Source: Deltaproteobacteria bacterium (GTDB lineage: Bacteria > UBA10199 > DSSB01 > JACPFA01). Taken from it: DNA of 64,000 nt. Below, in pieces: positions 20,126-28,565 of the stretch; within the stretch, counting starts at the first letter, position 1; every line of letters starts with the position of its first letter. A program made the translations under genes and the position numbers. Below the pieces are notes generated by a model. It was not told the origin of the DNA. It saw only the letters and a program-made list of their open reading frames with translations, and searched no databases. Location: NCBI GenBank assembly GCA_016183235.1, contig JACPFA010000034.1, positions 1 to 64,000 of the forward strand. The letters run 5' to 3'.

Positions 20126-20706
20126 TGAAGGGTCAGATCACCTTGCCGGCGTATTTTAATTTCACCCGCTACCACTTCAACAAGAGTAGAACCCTTTGAA
20201 GATTTTAATACTCCTCCATCAAGGTAAGATAGATTGGATGAACTAAAATATCTTGCTAAATCTTGTGGACTTAAAGCCGAAGGTTCTTCGGACAAATTAG
20301 CACTGGTACTAACCAGCGGCCTGCCTAACTCTTTCACCAATTGAGTCGCCATGGGGTGACTCGAAATCCGTGCCGCAATTTTACCCGTTCCCGCATCAAT
20401 ATCTTTTGGCAAAACACCCTTTGATTGAAAGAGAATCGTCAAAGGCCCTGGCCAATAACGTTCAATTAGTTTTGTTTCGATAGCATTAGGTTCAGCCACA
20501 TATTTTTTTAACATCGCCAAAGAATCCACTAAAATAGGCAAGGGTTTTCCTTGATCACGCTGTTTGATTTCAAATATTTTCTGAATAGCCTGAAGGTTAG
20601 TGGCATCGCATCCCATCCCATACACTGTTTCGGTGGGGTAAAGCAGAAGTTCACCTTTGATTAATAGAGAAGTTGCATTGGCATTATCAATTTTGTTCAA
20701 ATTCAT
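20113..20706 (-). CDS. tsaC: Threonylcarbamoyl-AMP synthase (Sua5/YrdC/TsaC)
   Basis: A 197-residue YrdC-domain protein that makes threonylcarbamoyl-AMP from threonine, bicarbonate and ATP for the t6A37 modification of ANN-decoding tRNAs. Signature segments: LLLYPTETVYGMGCDA, IFEIKQRDQGKPLPILV (the KxR-type substrate motif), RYWPGPLTIL, and LVSTSANLSEEP (the SxN motif). It is the short TsaC-type form without the Sua5 C-terminal domain. The ATG overlaps the stop of the preceding STAS-like gene as ATGA, so the two are probably cotranscribed. Confidence 0.9.
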   Translation of the reverse strand: MNLNKIDNANATSLLIKGELLLYPTETVYGMGCDATNLQAIQKIFEIKQRDQGKPLPILVDSLAMLKKYVAEPNAIETKLIERYWPGPLTILFQSKGVLPKDIDAGTGKIAARISSHPMATQLVKELGRPLVSTSANLSEEPSALSPQDLARYFSSSNLSYLDGGVLKSSKGSTLVEVVAGEIKIRRQGDLTLHHFN

Positions 20707-20999
20707 AAAAAGATCTTAAAATTTCTCTTTTTACACAAGCTTAGTAAAAGTTCATGATCCCGGCGATGTAGATTTTTAATTTTTAGCAATTTAGCTTTTT
20801 CATTAATATCATTGAACTCAAGCGCTAATTTGGCAATCCCTTCATCAAAAAAAGAAGTGCTGGCAACCATACAATCTGCAAAATCTAATTCTACGATGTT
20901 GTTCTGTTCCAACTGGTGGGCAACCTTTTGTCGCAATTTTTCACCTGCCTCACGGCTAATATAATCAGGGTAAAATTCTTTTTTAATTTCAATTTTCAT
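20703..20999 (-). CDS. STAS-like (DUF4325) protein
   Basis: A 98-residue protein resembling the DUF4325 STAS-like family. The core has the alternating pattern EQNNIVELDFADCMVASTSF followed by FFDEGIAKLALEF, where STAS anti-anti-sigma proteins carry their regulatory serine region. The ATG at 20999 overlaps the TGA of the upstream ATPase gene (ATGA); an in-frame upstream start lacks support. DUF4325 proteins are commonly encoded beside GHKL ATPases, as here, suggesting a two-protein switch. Confidence 0.75.
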   Translation of the reverse strand: MKIEIKKEFYPDYISREAGEKLRQKVAHQLEQNNIVELDFADCMVASTSFFDEGIAKLALEFNDINEKAKLLKIKNLHRRDHELLLSLCKKRNFKIFL

Positions 21000-21796
21000 A
21001 ATGGAATCCTCGCACAACACCATGTCCCAGGAAGCCGATATTTCAAAAAACTTTTTTGAGATTTACGAGTTTGAAAATAATAGCGCACTTGGGCACGGCC
21101 ACTGATGATGGTCAGCTTTCCGGCATTGTTCTTCAACACATCCTTAAAGTGGGTTAACCCTAGCCCCCCCACTCTCCGACGTCGTGTCGTGATACCTTCT
21201 TTCATAGCAAGTAAAATATATTCCAAATCATCTGTGCAGATGTATTTTTGTTGTAGTTTGGTTGGAATGCCAACCCCCATATCCAAAATTCCCAAATGTA
21301 TTTCCTTATTCCATAAACCTGCGTAAGCATAATAACGTTCGCCACCCGCATGGGAAATTGTATTTTGCATCAGTTCTTGCAAAATGAGTTTACAATCAAA
21401 TTGTAAATCTTCACCTGAAGGAAATTTTTCGATACACCGTTCGATAAAACCAAAATTAAATGCCGTTTCCCCAACGCTCAACAGCTGATGCTTATCTTCA
21501 TAATCATAACTCTGCACTGACGGCATGAATTGTTTCACCCATTTAATTTCACTCAATTGTTGCAAATAAGGACATTGTCTTTTTAAGGATTGAGGAATAT
21601 TCCAATCAATCCGTATTCCTAATTCACAGGCCTTATCGAATAAACAGGCCAAGATGGCAAAACCTGCGGGACTTATTTTAGTTTTAGTCGAAAAACGCAA
21701 GCACACTTGTTTTGTTGTAAGAAAACTTTCAAGGATGAACAGATAAGAATCAATGCGACTATCTCCAATTTCTTTAGGAAAATCAATTGTTAACAT
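20996..21796 (-). CDS. GHKL-type ATPase, anti-sigma/regulatory HATPase
   Basis: A 266-residue protein with an N-terminal STAS-like region (CLRFSTKTKISPAGFAILAC) and a C-terminal histidine-kinase-type ATPase fold. The N-box LILQELMQNTISHAGG, the G1 box GILDMGVGIP and the G2-type VGGLGLTHFKDVL are visible. No phosphoacceptor histidine domain or membrane helix is seen, so it is not a conventional sensor kinase. It is followed without a gap by a DUF4325 gene, and this arrangement suggests a partner-switching regulator. Its upstream region is very AT-rich and carries a perfect 10-bp inverted repeat. Confidence 0.75.
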   Translation of the reverse strand: MLTIDFPKEIGDSRIDSYLFILESFLTTKQVCLRFSTKTKISPAGFAILACLFDKACELGIRIDWNIPQSLKRQCPYLQQLSEIKWVKQFMPSVQSYDYEDKHQLLSVGETAFNFGFIERCIEKFPSGEDLQFDCKLILQELMQNTISHAGGERYYAYAGLWNKEIHLGILDMGVGIPTKLQQKYICTDDLEYILLAMKEGITTRRRRVGGLGLTHFKDVLKNNAGKLTIISGRAQVRYYFQTRKSQKSFLKYRLPGTWCCARIPL

Positions 21797-21810
21797 GGTG
21801 ATACTATATA

Positions 21811-21906
21811 TTTAGTCGCAAAATATGTCAATAATGCTTATTTATAGCAAAAATTTATAAAAAAATTCATAACTAATTGATATTAATATTGTTTAATGCG
21901 ACTAAA
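21811..21906. promoter_or_regulatory. AT-rich control region with TTTAGTCGCA inverted repeat
   Basis: TTTAGTCGCA (21811-21820) and its exact complement TGCGACTAAA (21897-21906) enclose 76 AT-rich bases just upstream of the HATPase gene. This looks like a pair of operator half-sites around a promoter. The same core TTTAGTCGC recurs at 29700-29708 upstream of alr. The binding factor is unknown. Confidence 0.4.
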
Positions 21907-21936
21907 AATTAAGACGCTTTATTGGGAAACAGCGTC
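21904..21936 (-). terminator. Possible terminator after purE
   Basis: Read on the minus strand directly after the purE stop: GACGCT, a 12-base loop, AGCGTC, then TTAATTTTT. The stem is only 6 bp and the loop is large, so it is a weak intrinsic terminator candidate at the expected place for the end of purH-purD-purE. Confidence 0.4.
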
Positions 21937-22428
21937 CTATTTCAATTGGCTTTTTAAGATAGTTTTGGCCTGTTTTTGGCGATCGGCTTTTAATTTTTTA
22001 GCAAGTTTGGGATCGGAAAGACTTAAGATTTGGATAGCTAGATAAGCGGCATTTTTAGCACCCGCATTGCCAATGGCTACCGTTGCCACAGGCACCCCTG
22101 CTGGCATTTGCACGGTTGAAAGCAAGGCATCTAATCCGTCTAAACTCGAGGCCGACAAAGGAACCCCAATCACGGGTTTAACGGTATGAGCTGCAACCAC
22201 CCCTGCCAAATGAGCTGCCATACCCGCAGCCGCAATAAACAGTTGTACACCCCGCTTTTCACAATCGGCCAGCCAAGTTTTTAAGGCATCGGGCGTACGA
22301 TGGGCGGATAATACGCGAGTTTCGTAAGCTATGCCAAATGTGCTTAAAATTGTTTCGGCATTTTTGAGAGTCTCTTGATCACTCGCCGAACCCATGACAA
22401 TGGCGACTTGAATATTTAATTTATTCAT
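21937..22428 (-). CDS. purE: N5-carboxyaminoimidazole ribonucleotide mutase
   Basis: A 163-residue class I PurE that converts N5-CAIR to CAIR in purine synthesis. The phosphate-binding VAIVMGSASDQET and the catalytic SAHRTPD are intact, followed by AAAGMAAHLAGVVAAHT and GVPVATVAIGNAGAKNAAYLA. The ATG at 22428 follows GAGAGGGT; the codon before it is an in-frame GTG. It is last in the purH-purD-purE cluster. The partner purK is not in the window. Confidence 0.93.
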   Translation of the reverse strand: MNKLNIQVAIVMGSASDQETLKNAETILSTFGIAYETRVLSAHRTPDALKTWLADCEKRGVQLFIAAAGMAAHLAGVVAAHTVKPVIGVPLSASSLDGLDALLSTVQMPAGVPVATVAIGNAGAKNAAYLAIQILSLSDPKLAKKLKADRQKQAKTILKSQLK

Positions 22429-22437
22429 CACGCACCC

Positions 22438-22468
22438 TCTCCCTAACCCTCTCCCATCAAGGGAGAGG
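22438..22468. repeat. Short palindromic repeat between purD and purE
   Basis: CTCTCCC repeated twice, followed by GGGAGAGG, forming a compact hairpin between purD and purE. Repeats of this CCCTCTCCC type are widespread in Proteobacterial intergenic regions. Confidence 0.6.
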
Positions 22469-22480
22469 GGAAAATAGTGT

Positions 22481-23752
22481 TTATTTCTTTAAAGCACGTT
22501 TAGCAATATCTTTTCGATATTGCATGCCGCGAAATTGAATAGAGCCAATGGCCTGATAAGAACCACTCGCCGCCGCCTGAAAGTCTTTGCCTAAGCTCGT
22601 CACCACTAAAACTCTTCCCCCAGCAGTTTGCCATTGGCCATCTTTAAAAACGGTCCCCGCATGGAAAATTTTTACGTCTTTTGAAAAATTTGAGCCTAAT
22701 CCCTTAATGACATCCCCTTTTTTTGGACTTTGAGGATACCCTTCGGCGGCTAACACCACACCTACACAAGGCTCATTTTTCCACTGTAAATTAAACTTTT
22801 CTAATTTGCCTTCCAAGGTCGCTACCATCAATGCCAGCAAGTCGCTTTCCATGCGTGGAAAAATCACTTCGGTTTCGGGATCTCCCATCCGAACATTAAA
22901 TTCCAACACATAAGGTGTACCTTTCACGATCATCAAACCAGCATAAAGAAAGCCCTGAAAAGTCCGCCCCTCCTGCTTCATGCCCTTTAAAGTGGGTTGA
23001 ATAATTTTTTGCATAATCTCTTCATGAAGGGCTGATGTAACAATGGGCGCAGGAGAATAGGCACCCATGCCACCCGTATTGGGCCCCCCATCGTTATCTA
23101 ACAGCCGTTTGTGGTCTTGGCTGGTAGCAAGCGGCAGGGCCAATGAACCATCACATACCGCCATAAACGATACTTCAACTCCTGCTAAAAATTCTTCAAT
23201 AACAATTTCTTGGCCGCTCTCTCCAAATTCACGATCGATCATGATGCGCCGAATAGCCGTAAAAGCCTCTTCATAATTTTGTGTGATGATGACGCCCTTG
23301 CCCGCAGCTAGCCCATCGGCCTTGATCACCCAAGGTTTCACCGATTTAGAACGAATAAATTCAAAGGCTAAATCAGCATTGGTAAAAGTTGCATATTCAG
23401 CCGTGGGGATATGATATTTTTTTAAAAATTGTTTGGTGTAAACTTTGGAGGCTTCTAAAATGGCCGCGAGGTTTGTTGGCCCAAAAATTTTTAAACCGAC
23501 CTTTTGAAATACATCGACAATGCCTTCAACTAACGGAGCCTCTGGCCCCACTACTGTTAAATCAATTTCTTCTGTCAAAGCCCAATCGCGCAATTTTTCA
23601 ATCTCGTGCACTCCAATGAGAACCAGCTCGGCAATATCCGCCATCCCTGGATTTCCTGGGGCCACATATAACTTTGATAACAACGGACTTGCTTTGATTT
23701 TAGCCGCAAAAGCATGTTCGCGGCCACCGGACCCAATGATAAGGATTTTCAT
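22481..23752 (-). CDS. purD: Phosphoribosylamine-glycine ligase
   Basis: A 423-residue GARS that joins glycine to phosphoribosylamine using ATP. The N-terminal ILIIGSGGREHAFA and YVAPGNPGM, the ATP-grasp segments KADGLAAGKGVII and VIEEFLAGVEVSFMAV, the hallmark SQDHKRLLDNDGGPNTGGMG and the metal-binding EFNVRMGDPETE are all present. Monofunctional length. It lies 8 bp after the purH stop. Confidence 0.95.
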   Translation of the reverse strand: MKILIIGSGGREHAFAAKIKASPLLSKLYVAPGNPGMADIAELVLIGVHEIEKLRDWALTEEIDLTVVGPEAPLVEGIVDVFQKVGLKIFGPTNLAAILEASKVYTKQFLKKYHIPTAEYATFTNADLAFEFIRSKSVKPWVIKADGLAAGKGVIITQNYEEAFTAIRRIMIDREFGESGQEIVIEEFLAGVEVSFMAVCDGSLALPLATSQDHKRLLDNDGGPNTGGMGAYSPAPIVTSALHEEIMQKIIQPTLKGMKQEGRTFQGFLYAGLMIVKGTPYVLEFNVRMGDPETEVIFPRMESDLLALMVATLEGKLEKFNLQWKNEPCVGVVLAAEGYPQSPKKGDVIKGLGSNFSKDVKIFHAGTVFKDGQWQTAGGRVLVVTSLGKDFQAAASGSYQAIGSIQFRGMQYRKDIAKRALKK

Positions 23753-23760
23753 AGTCGTGT

Positions 23761-25326
23761 TTAATGTTTAAAATGCCGTTCGCCCGTGAGGATCATCGCA
23801 ATGTTATGCTCATCAGCCGCTTGAATAACCTCTGCATCACGGATCGAACCGCCAGGTTGAATGATCGCCGCAATTCCATATTCCTTGGCAAGATCGATGC
23901 TATCACGGAAAGGGAAAAACGCATCGGAGGCCATCACTGCGCCGCTTAAAGATTCCCTTGCCTTCATGGCACCAAACTTGACTGAATCAACGCGACTCAT
24001 TTGGCCGGCCCCAATGCCTAAGGTCTTGCCATTTTTTGCATACACAATGGCATTGCTCTTCACGTGTTTGCATACCTTCCAGGCAAAATCGAGATCGTTT
24101 AATTCAAGCACCGTAGGAGCCCTTTTAGTAGCCACTTTGCCGTCTTTAGCAAAAGTGAGGGCCGTATCACGGTCTTGCACTAATAACCCACCCACAACTT
24201 TTTTTGCATCAAACCCTTCAATCTCATAACGGCGAGTTGGCAAGGTATAAAGCACTCGCAAATCTTTTTTCTTTAAAAAAGCCTGCTTGGCTTCGTAGGG
24301 ATAATCGGGAGCTACCACACATTCATAAAAAGTTTTTACAATTTCGTTTGCTAATTTTTCATCGACTTCGCGATTAAAGCCTAAAATCCCACCAAAGGCA
24401 CTCAAAGGGTCACAACTTAAGGCCTTGGCATAAGCCTCAAAGACATCTTTGCCTACAGCTACCCCACAAGGGTTGTTGTGTTTAACAATCACACAAGCCG
24501 CTTCATCAAATTCTTTCACGATTTCCAAAGCAGCATTTAAATCAAGTAGATTATTAAAAGATAATTGTTTGCCCTGCACCATGCGTGCATTGCCCACACA
24601 AGGTTCATCGTGCCACCCTTCTGAATAATAGGCTGCCTGCTGATGAGGATTTTCGCCGTAGCGCAAACTCAACACTCGTTTATATTGTAAATTCAAAATT
24701 CCAGGATATTTTTGGGGCTTTAGATTTTCATCAAGAGAAGTAAGATAATTAGAAATGGCACCATCGTAGGCTGCGGTATGAGTAAAGGCCTTTTTGGCTA
24801 AATAAAAACGAGTATCAGCGGTAAGACAACCTTGATTATTTTCCATTTCGCTCATCACTCGATCATAATCTTCAACCTCCACCACAATAGCAACATCTTG
24901 GTAATTTTTGGCCGCGGCCCGCACCATGCTGGGGCCACCAATATCGATGTTTTCAATGGCATGTTCTAATTTGCAATTGGGATCGGCCACGGTGTTCACA
25001 AACGGGTAAAGATTCACCACCACCAAATCAATCGGGGCAATCTCATTTTGCTGCATACTTTTTTGATGTTCAGGGTTGGAACGCATCCCTAAAATGCCAC
25101 CCAAAATTTTAGGATGCAAGGTCTTCAACCGCCCATCCATCATCTCTGGAAAACCGGTATGGACAGAAACACTTTTAACTTTAACGTGAGCCTCTTTTAG
25201 GGCCTTTTCAGTCCCCCCCGTTGATAAAATTTCAACCCCGCGCCCCACCAAATATTTCGCAAACTCCACCACATTAGTCTTGTCAGAAACACTGATAATC
25301 GCACGTTTGATAGGTTTATTTTTCAT
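23761..25326 (-). CDS. purH: Bifunctional AICAR formyltransferase/IMP cyclohydrolase
   Basis: A 521-residue PurH catalysing the last two steps of IMP synthesis. The N-terminal cyclohydrolase domain (about 1-195) has RAIISVSDKTNVVEFA, EILSTGGTEKAL, FPEMMDGRLKTLHPK and IDIGGPSMVRAAAKN. The transformylase domain has LRYGENPHQQAAYY, the catalytic Lys-His in VKHNNPCGVAVG, and AAIIQPGGSIRD. It is the first gene of the purine cluster. A strong hairpin (25389-25467) lies 60-140 bp upstream, where it could affect expression. Confidence 0.95.
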   Translation of the reverse strand: MKNKPIKRAIISVSDKTNVVEFAKYLVGRGVEILSTGGTEKALKEAHVKVKSVSVHTGFPEMMDGRLKTLHPKILGGILGMRSNPEHQKSMQQNEIAPIDLVVVNLYPFVNTVADPNCKLEHAIENIDIGGPSMVRAAAKNYQDVAIVVEVEDYDRVMSEMENNQGCLTADTRFYLAKKAFTHTAAYDGAISNYLTSLDENLKPQKYPGILNLQYKRVLSLRYGENPHQQAAYYSEGWHDEPCVGNARMVQGKQLSFNNLLDLNAALEIVKEFDEAACVIVKHNNPCGVAVGKDVFEAYAKALSCDPLSAFGGILGFNREVDEKLANEIVKTFYECVVAPDYPYEAKQAFLKKKDLRVLYTLPTRRYEIEGFDAKKVVGGLLVQDRDTALTFAKDGKVATKRAPTVLELNDLDFAWKVCKHVKSNAIVYAKNGKTLGIGAGQMSRVDSVKFGAMKARESLSGAVMASDAFFPFRDSIDLAKEYGIAAIIQPGGSIRDAEVIQAADEHNIAMILTGERHFKH

Positions 25327-25388
25327 GACGAGGTTTCGATAACATTCTCGATAAGAAATGCAAGTTTAAGTAAAAATATTTGTGCGAA

Positions 25389-25467
25389 GTCTTTTCGAAG
25401 CCGGAAGAGGCTACTCGAAACCCCAATGCTTAAGGGTTGAGAGAGCCTCTGCCGGCTTCGAAAAGAC
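25389..25467. repeat. Large palindrome upstream of purH (element L1)
   Basis: Arms 25389-25412 and 25444-25467 match at 23 of 24 positions (GTCTTTTCGAAGCCGG ... CCGGCTTCGAAAAGAC), with a 31-base loop. The ends and about 35 bases of right flank (GACGTGACTTAATTTGCAG and on) recur at 51341-51543, so this is a member of a dispersed family rather than a simple terminator. The rest of the 227-bp gap between purH and mlaD holds only the flanking repeat sequence, ending in a REP-like CAGAATGACA. Confidence 0.8.
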
Positions 25468-25553
25468 GTGACTTAATTTGCAGATGAATTGGAAGATTCT
25501 TTCACCCTGCTGGGTTCAGAATGACATTAGAGGTGGTTTCGCTGACAGAAATA

Positions 25554-26909
25554 TTATTTGCTGATGGTTAGCATCCCTAAGACCGATTTGATATCTTCAT
25601 CATCGAATTGAATGCCCGCCCCCACAAACCAATCCGGCCCATGTTGTTTAGAAATAAAATCATCTACCCCACCTAAGATATACAAATTATCTGTCACATG
25701 GACATTTGCTAAAGCCTTTAAGTGCGGCCTACGTTCGGAGGTATTGCGAAAATCAAAGGCCGAAAACTGAACATCGATCGGGCCTTTGGTATAATCAACC
25801 CCTACCCCACCGGTTGATTCGATCAATCCACCCCGCACCGTAAAGTCACGTATTTTTTTGCCAATCTGGGCAGAAAATAAAATCTTGTCGCGATCGACTA
25901 GATCTTCTTTTGTGGTCACGGTGGTCGTTGAACCACCGGCTGTCACTTGAGTGGTCTTAATTTGAGTTGTCGCACTTGGGTCACTATCGGATACAGCTTC
26001 GAATAAAAAGAATTTGTCGGGCTTGGGCGCAAGATTCAACGAAACATAATTTTTAAAATCGCTGGTATTGCCTAAATACTCCACGTGCCAACCTACTTTA
26101 GCCTTCATGCGGGAAATACCACCGAGGGTAGAATTTAAATTGTCCGCCACTTCGTTGAGTTTCTTCACAGTAGAATCATCATTAATGAGTTTCCCCACTG
26201 TGCCCTCACCTTGATCAATTTTTCGCGTGATATTCGCAATATGATCTAAACTTTGGTCAACGGCATATTGGTTACTGCGCACCATATAACGTAGATCAGA
26301 AGTAATGGAGCGAAGATTGGATAAGACTAAATTAATATTTTCAGAATTGTTAGTGGTAAGCACAGCAATATTGCGAGTTAAGACCTCCATGTTTTGCAAT
26401 ATTTTAGGAATCAATGCATCTTGGGTGGCGGTGTAACCCTTTAACGATTGAGTGATGGCCTTAACATCCACGGCGATCTCATGAAAATCTTTGACCACGT
26501 CATCCATATCCACTGCACCTTGCACATCGGTTACAATGCCACCTTCTGGGAATTCGTCCTGGCCCTTGGATTTGAGTTCAATATAAGTATCACCCAAAAC
26601 CCCACGGGAACGCACGGCTGCTTTGACCTGCCCCCTTAATTTTACCCCTCTTTGGATTTTGGCTCTTACTAGGGCCTGATTATTGTCGGCTAAATCAATC
26701 GAGTCTACATAACCCACCACAATACCCGAAAGCTGCACCGGTGTTTTATGAGTAACACCATTGGCAGAATCCATTTGAATGAATAGGTCATAATAGCCCC
26801 GCCACTTAAAACCAAAATCGGATGTGACTAAAGAAAGGAAAAATATTCCTGCTAGGGTGGCTAAAATAAAGAATCCTACTTTAGCTTCGGTGGTAAATTT
26901 ATTTTTCAT
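25554..26909 (-). CDS. mlaD: MlaD-family (MCE) lipid transport protein with barrel-like C-terminus
   Basis: A 451-residue MCE-domain protein, the periplasmic substrate-binding part of an Mla-type phospholipid transporter. One N-terminal membrane helix (FFILATLAGIFFLSLVT) is followed by the MCE domain with VTHKTPVQLSGIVVGYV and the diagnostic RSRGVLGDTYIEL, a helical section (about 125-265), then a beta-rich C-terminal part (FSAQIGKKIRDFTVRGGLIE ... LYILGGVDDFIS) that looks like an outer-membrane-type barrel, a form seen in deltaproteobacteria. The ATG at 26909 is chosen; an in-frame start 45 bases upstream would add residues encoded by a repeat. Last of the alr-mlaE-mlaF-mlaD run. Confidence 0.85.
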   Translation of the reverse strand: MKNKFTTEAKVGFFILATLAGIFFLSLVTSDFGFKWRGYYDLFIQMDSANGVTHKTPVQLSGIVVGYVDSIDLADNNQALVRAKIQRGVKLRGQVKAAVRSRGVLGDTYIELKSKGQDEFPEGGIVTDVQGAVDMDDVVKDFHEIAVDVKAITQSLKGYTATQDALIPKILQNMEVLTRNIAVLTTNNSENINLVLSNLRSITSDLRYMVRSNQYAVDQSLDHIANITRKIDQGEGTVGKLINDDSTVKKLNEVADNLNSTLGGISRMKAKVGWHVEYLGNTSDFKNYVSLNLAPKPDKFFLFEAVSDSDPSATTQIKTTQVTAGGSTTTVTTKEDLVDRDKILFSAQIGKKIRDFTVRGGLIESTGGVGVDYTKGPIDVQFSAFDFRNTSERRPHLKALANVHVTDNLYILGGVDDFISKQHGPDWFVGAGIQFDDEDIKSVLGMLTISK

Positions 26910-26914
26910 ATGAG

Positions 26915-26985
26915 ATTGCTTCGGTCGCTCCGCTCCCTCGCAATGACAAGACAAATGTCATTGCGAGCACCAGCGAACCAATCTT
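26915..26985. repeat. REP-like repeat between mlaF and mlaD
   Basis: GATTGCTTCGGTCGCTCC ... CGCAATGAC on the left pairs imperfectly with GTCATTGCGAGCACCAGCG ... CCAATC on the right. It fills the gap between mlaF and mlaD. Read in the mlaD frame it is open, so a gene caller may extend mlaD into it. Confidence 0.7.
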
Positions 26986-26987
26986 CT

Positions 26988-27731
26988 TTACCCTATAAAC
27001 GATGGATCTGCCTTGCCACTCAAAAACTTTTGCACCACGGGGTTTTTACTCTCACGAAATTCTTCGGGCCCACCTTCTTCAATCATTTTACCATCGTGCA
27101 GCATGGCAATCTTATCAGCTATTTTAAAAGTGCTCTTAATATCATGGCTAATGACCACTGAGGTTACCTTAAATTTCTTTTGGGTATCAAGGATTAAGTG
27201 ATCAATCGAATCGGTTAAAACAGGGTCGAGGCCCGTGGTGGGTTCATCATATAAAATAATGGAGGGATTTAAAGCCAAAGCCCGGGCTAAACCCACCCGT
27301 TTTCGCATCCCACCCGATAATTCGTTGGGTAATTTATGCCCTACATTTTTAAGCCCTACTTGCTCTAATTTTTGTTTCACAATGTTTTTAATGTCGGTTT
27401 CGCTAAATTGGGTATGCTCTCTTAAAGGAAAGGCCACGTTATCTTCCACATTAAAAGAATCAAATAACGCCGCGCTCTGAAAAAGCATGCCGAACTTTTT
27501 GCGCACATCATTGAGCTGCCTTTCACTTAGTGCGGTTATTTCTTGGTCATCCACCCATATTTGACCTGCATCGGGTTTGATGAGCCCAATGACATGTTTT
27601 AATAAAACACTCTTACCCTCCCCCGAACGACCTAAAATGACGGTGAGCTTTTCTCTGGGAATTTCGAAATCGACTCCATCTAGGACGACTTGAGTGCCAA
27701 AGGATTTTTTCAAATTTTTGATCTTAATCAT
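26988..27731 (-). CDS. mlaF: Mla-type ABC transporter ATPase
   Basis: A 247-residue ABC ATPase. Walker A GRSGEGKSVLLKH, Q-loop GMLFQSAALFDSF, signature LSGGMRKRVGLARAL, Walker B IILYDEPTTGLDP and switch VISHD are all present. GMLFQ.AALFDS and the GRSGEGKS form of the P-loop are typical of the MlaF (Ttg2A) branch. With MlaE and MlaD it would energise lipid movement between inner and outer membranes. Confidence 0.92.
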   Translation of the reverse strand: MIKIKNLKKSFGTQVVLDGVDFEIPREKLTVILGRSGEGKSVLLKHVIGLIKPDAGQIWVDDQEITALSERQLNDVRKKFGMLFQSAALFDSFNVEDNVAFPLREHTQFSETDIKNIVKQKLEQVGLKNVGHKLPNELSGGMRKRVGLARALALNPSIILYDEPTTGLDPVLTDSIDHLILDTQKKFKVTSVVISHDIKSTFKIADKIAMLHDGKMIEEGGPEEFRESKNPVVQKFLSGKADPSFIG

Positions 27732-27749
27732 AAGCGGTTTTACAACTCA

Positions 27750-27783
27750 TCCATCATGGATCCCGGCTCAAGGCCGGGATGAC
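27750..27783. repeat. REP-like palindrome between mlaE and mlaF
   Basis: ATCCATCATGGATCCCGGC ... GCCGGGATGACA: a GGATCCCGGC/GCCGGGAT-type hairpin filling the 54-bp gap between mlaE and mlaF. Same family as the repeats at 17953-18070 and 53206-53237. Confidence 0.75.
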
Positions 27784-27785
27784 AA

Positions 27786-28565
27786 TTAGAACTGGGGGAA
27801 CCATTCTAAAATCCAATAAGAAAGGAAATAATCTAAAACCAAAACGGTCACCGAAGAATAAACAACCGCTTGAGTCGTTGATTTACCCACACCCTCAGCC
27901 CCTCCTTCGGTTTGATAACCTTTAAAACAACTAATCAACGCTAAAACGACCCCAAAAACGGCTGCTTTAATCAAGCCCTGAAAGATATCGTCTAAATCAA
28001 CATAAAGTTTAAGCCGATAGAGAAAGGGCCCTTCGGGAATTCCCAAAAAATGAACCCCCACCACATAAGAACCTAAAATTCCCACCAAATCAAAGACCCC
28101 GGTTAAAAGCGGAACCATGATGAAAGACGCCAACACCCGCGGCACCACTAAATATTGAATAGGATTTACACCCATGCTTTGCAAAGCCAAGACCTGTTCG
28201 GTTACTTGCATGGTGCCAATTTGGGCAGCCATTGAACTGCCCGCGCGAGCGATGATCATCAAGGCGGTAAACACCGGCGCCAACTCGCGCGTGACCGCAA
28301 TGCCCACGGTTGAACCCACCAAACTCTCGGCGCTAAAGGTGCGAAAGGCGTAACCGGTTTGCAAACCAAAGACCATGCCCGCAAAGGTGCCCACCAAAAC
28401 AATAATCGAAAGCGAATCGACTCCAATGGTTTCGAGCCGCTTCAGAAAAACCTGCATGCGGAAAGGTTGCCGAAACATCCAATAAAAGCAGTCGCGCACA
28501 AATTGCACAAATTCACCCATGCTGGTTAATTTATGAAGAATGATTTGTTGAATATTTTTATACAT
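27786..28565 (-). CDS. mlaE: Mla-type ABC transporter permease
   Basis: A 259-residue MlaE-family permease with about five to six membrane helices. The family signatures LVGTFAGMVFGLQTGYAFR, ELAPVFTALMIIARAGSSMAAQIGTMQVTEQVLAL and FKGYQTEGGAEGVGKSTTQAVV are clear. Its start overlaps the alr stop by 8 bp, indicating one transcript with alr upstream. Confidence 0.92.
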   Translation of the reverse strand: MYKNIQQIILHKLTSMGEFVQFVRDCFYWMFRQPFRMQVFLKRLETIGVDSLSIIVLVGTFAGMVFGLQTGYAFRTFSAESLVGSTVGIAVTRELAPVFTALMIIARAGSSMAAQIGTMQVTEQVLALQSMGVNPIQYLVVPRVLASFIMVPLLTGVFDLVGILGSYVVGVHFLGIPEGPFLYRLKLYVDLDDIFQGLIKAAVFGVVLALISCFKGYQTEGGAEGVGKSTTQAVVYSSVTVLVLDYFLSYWILEWFPQF

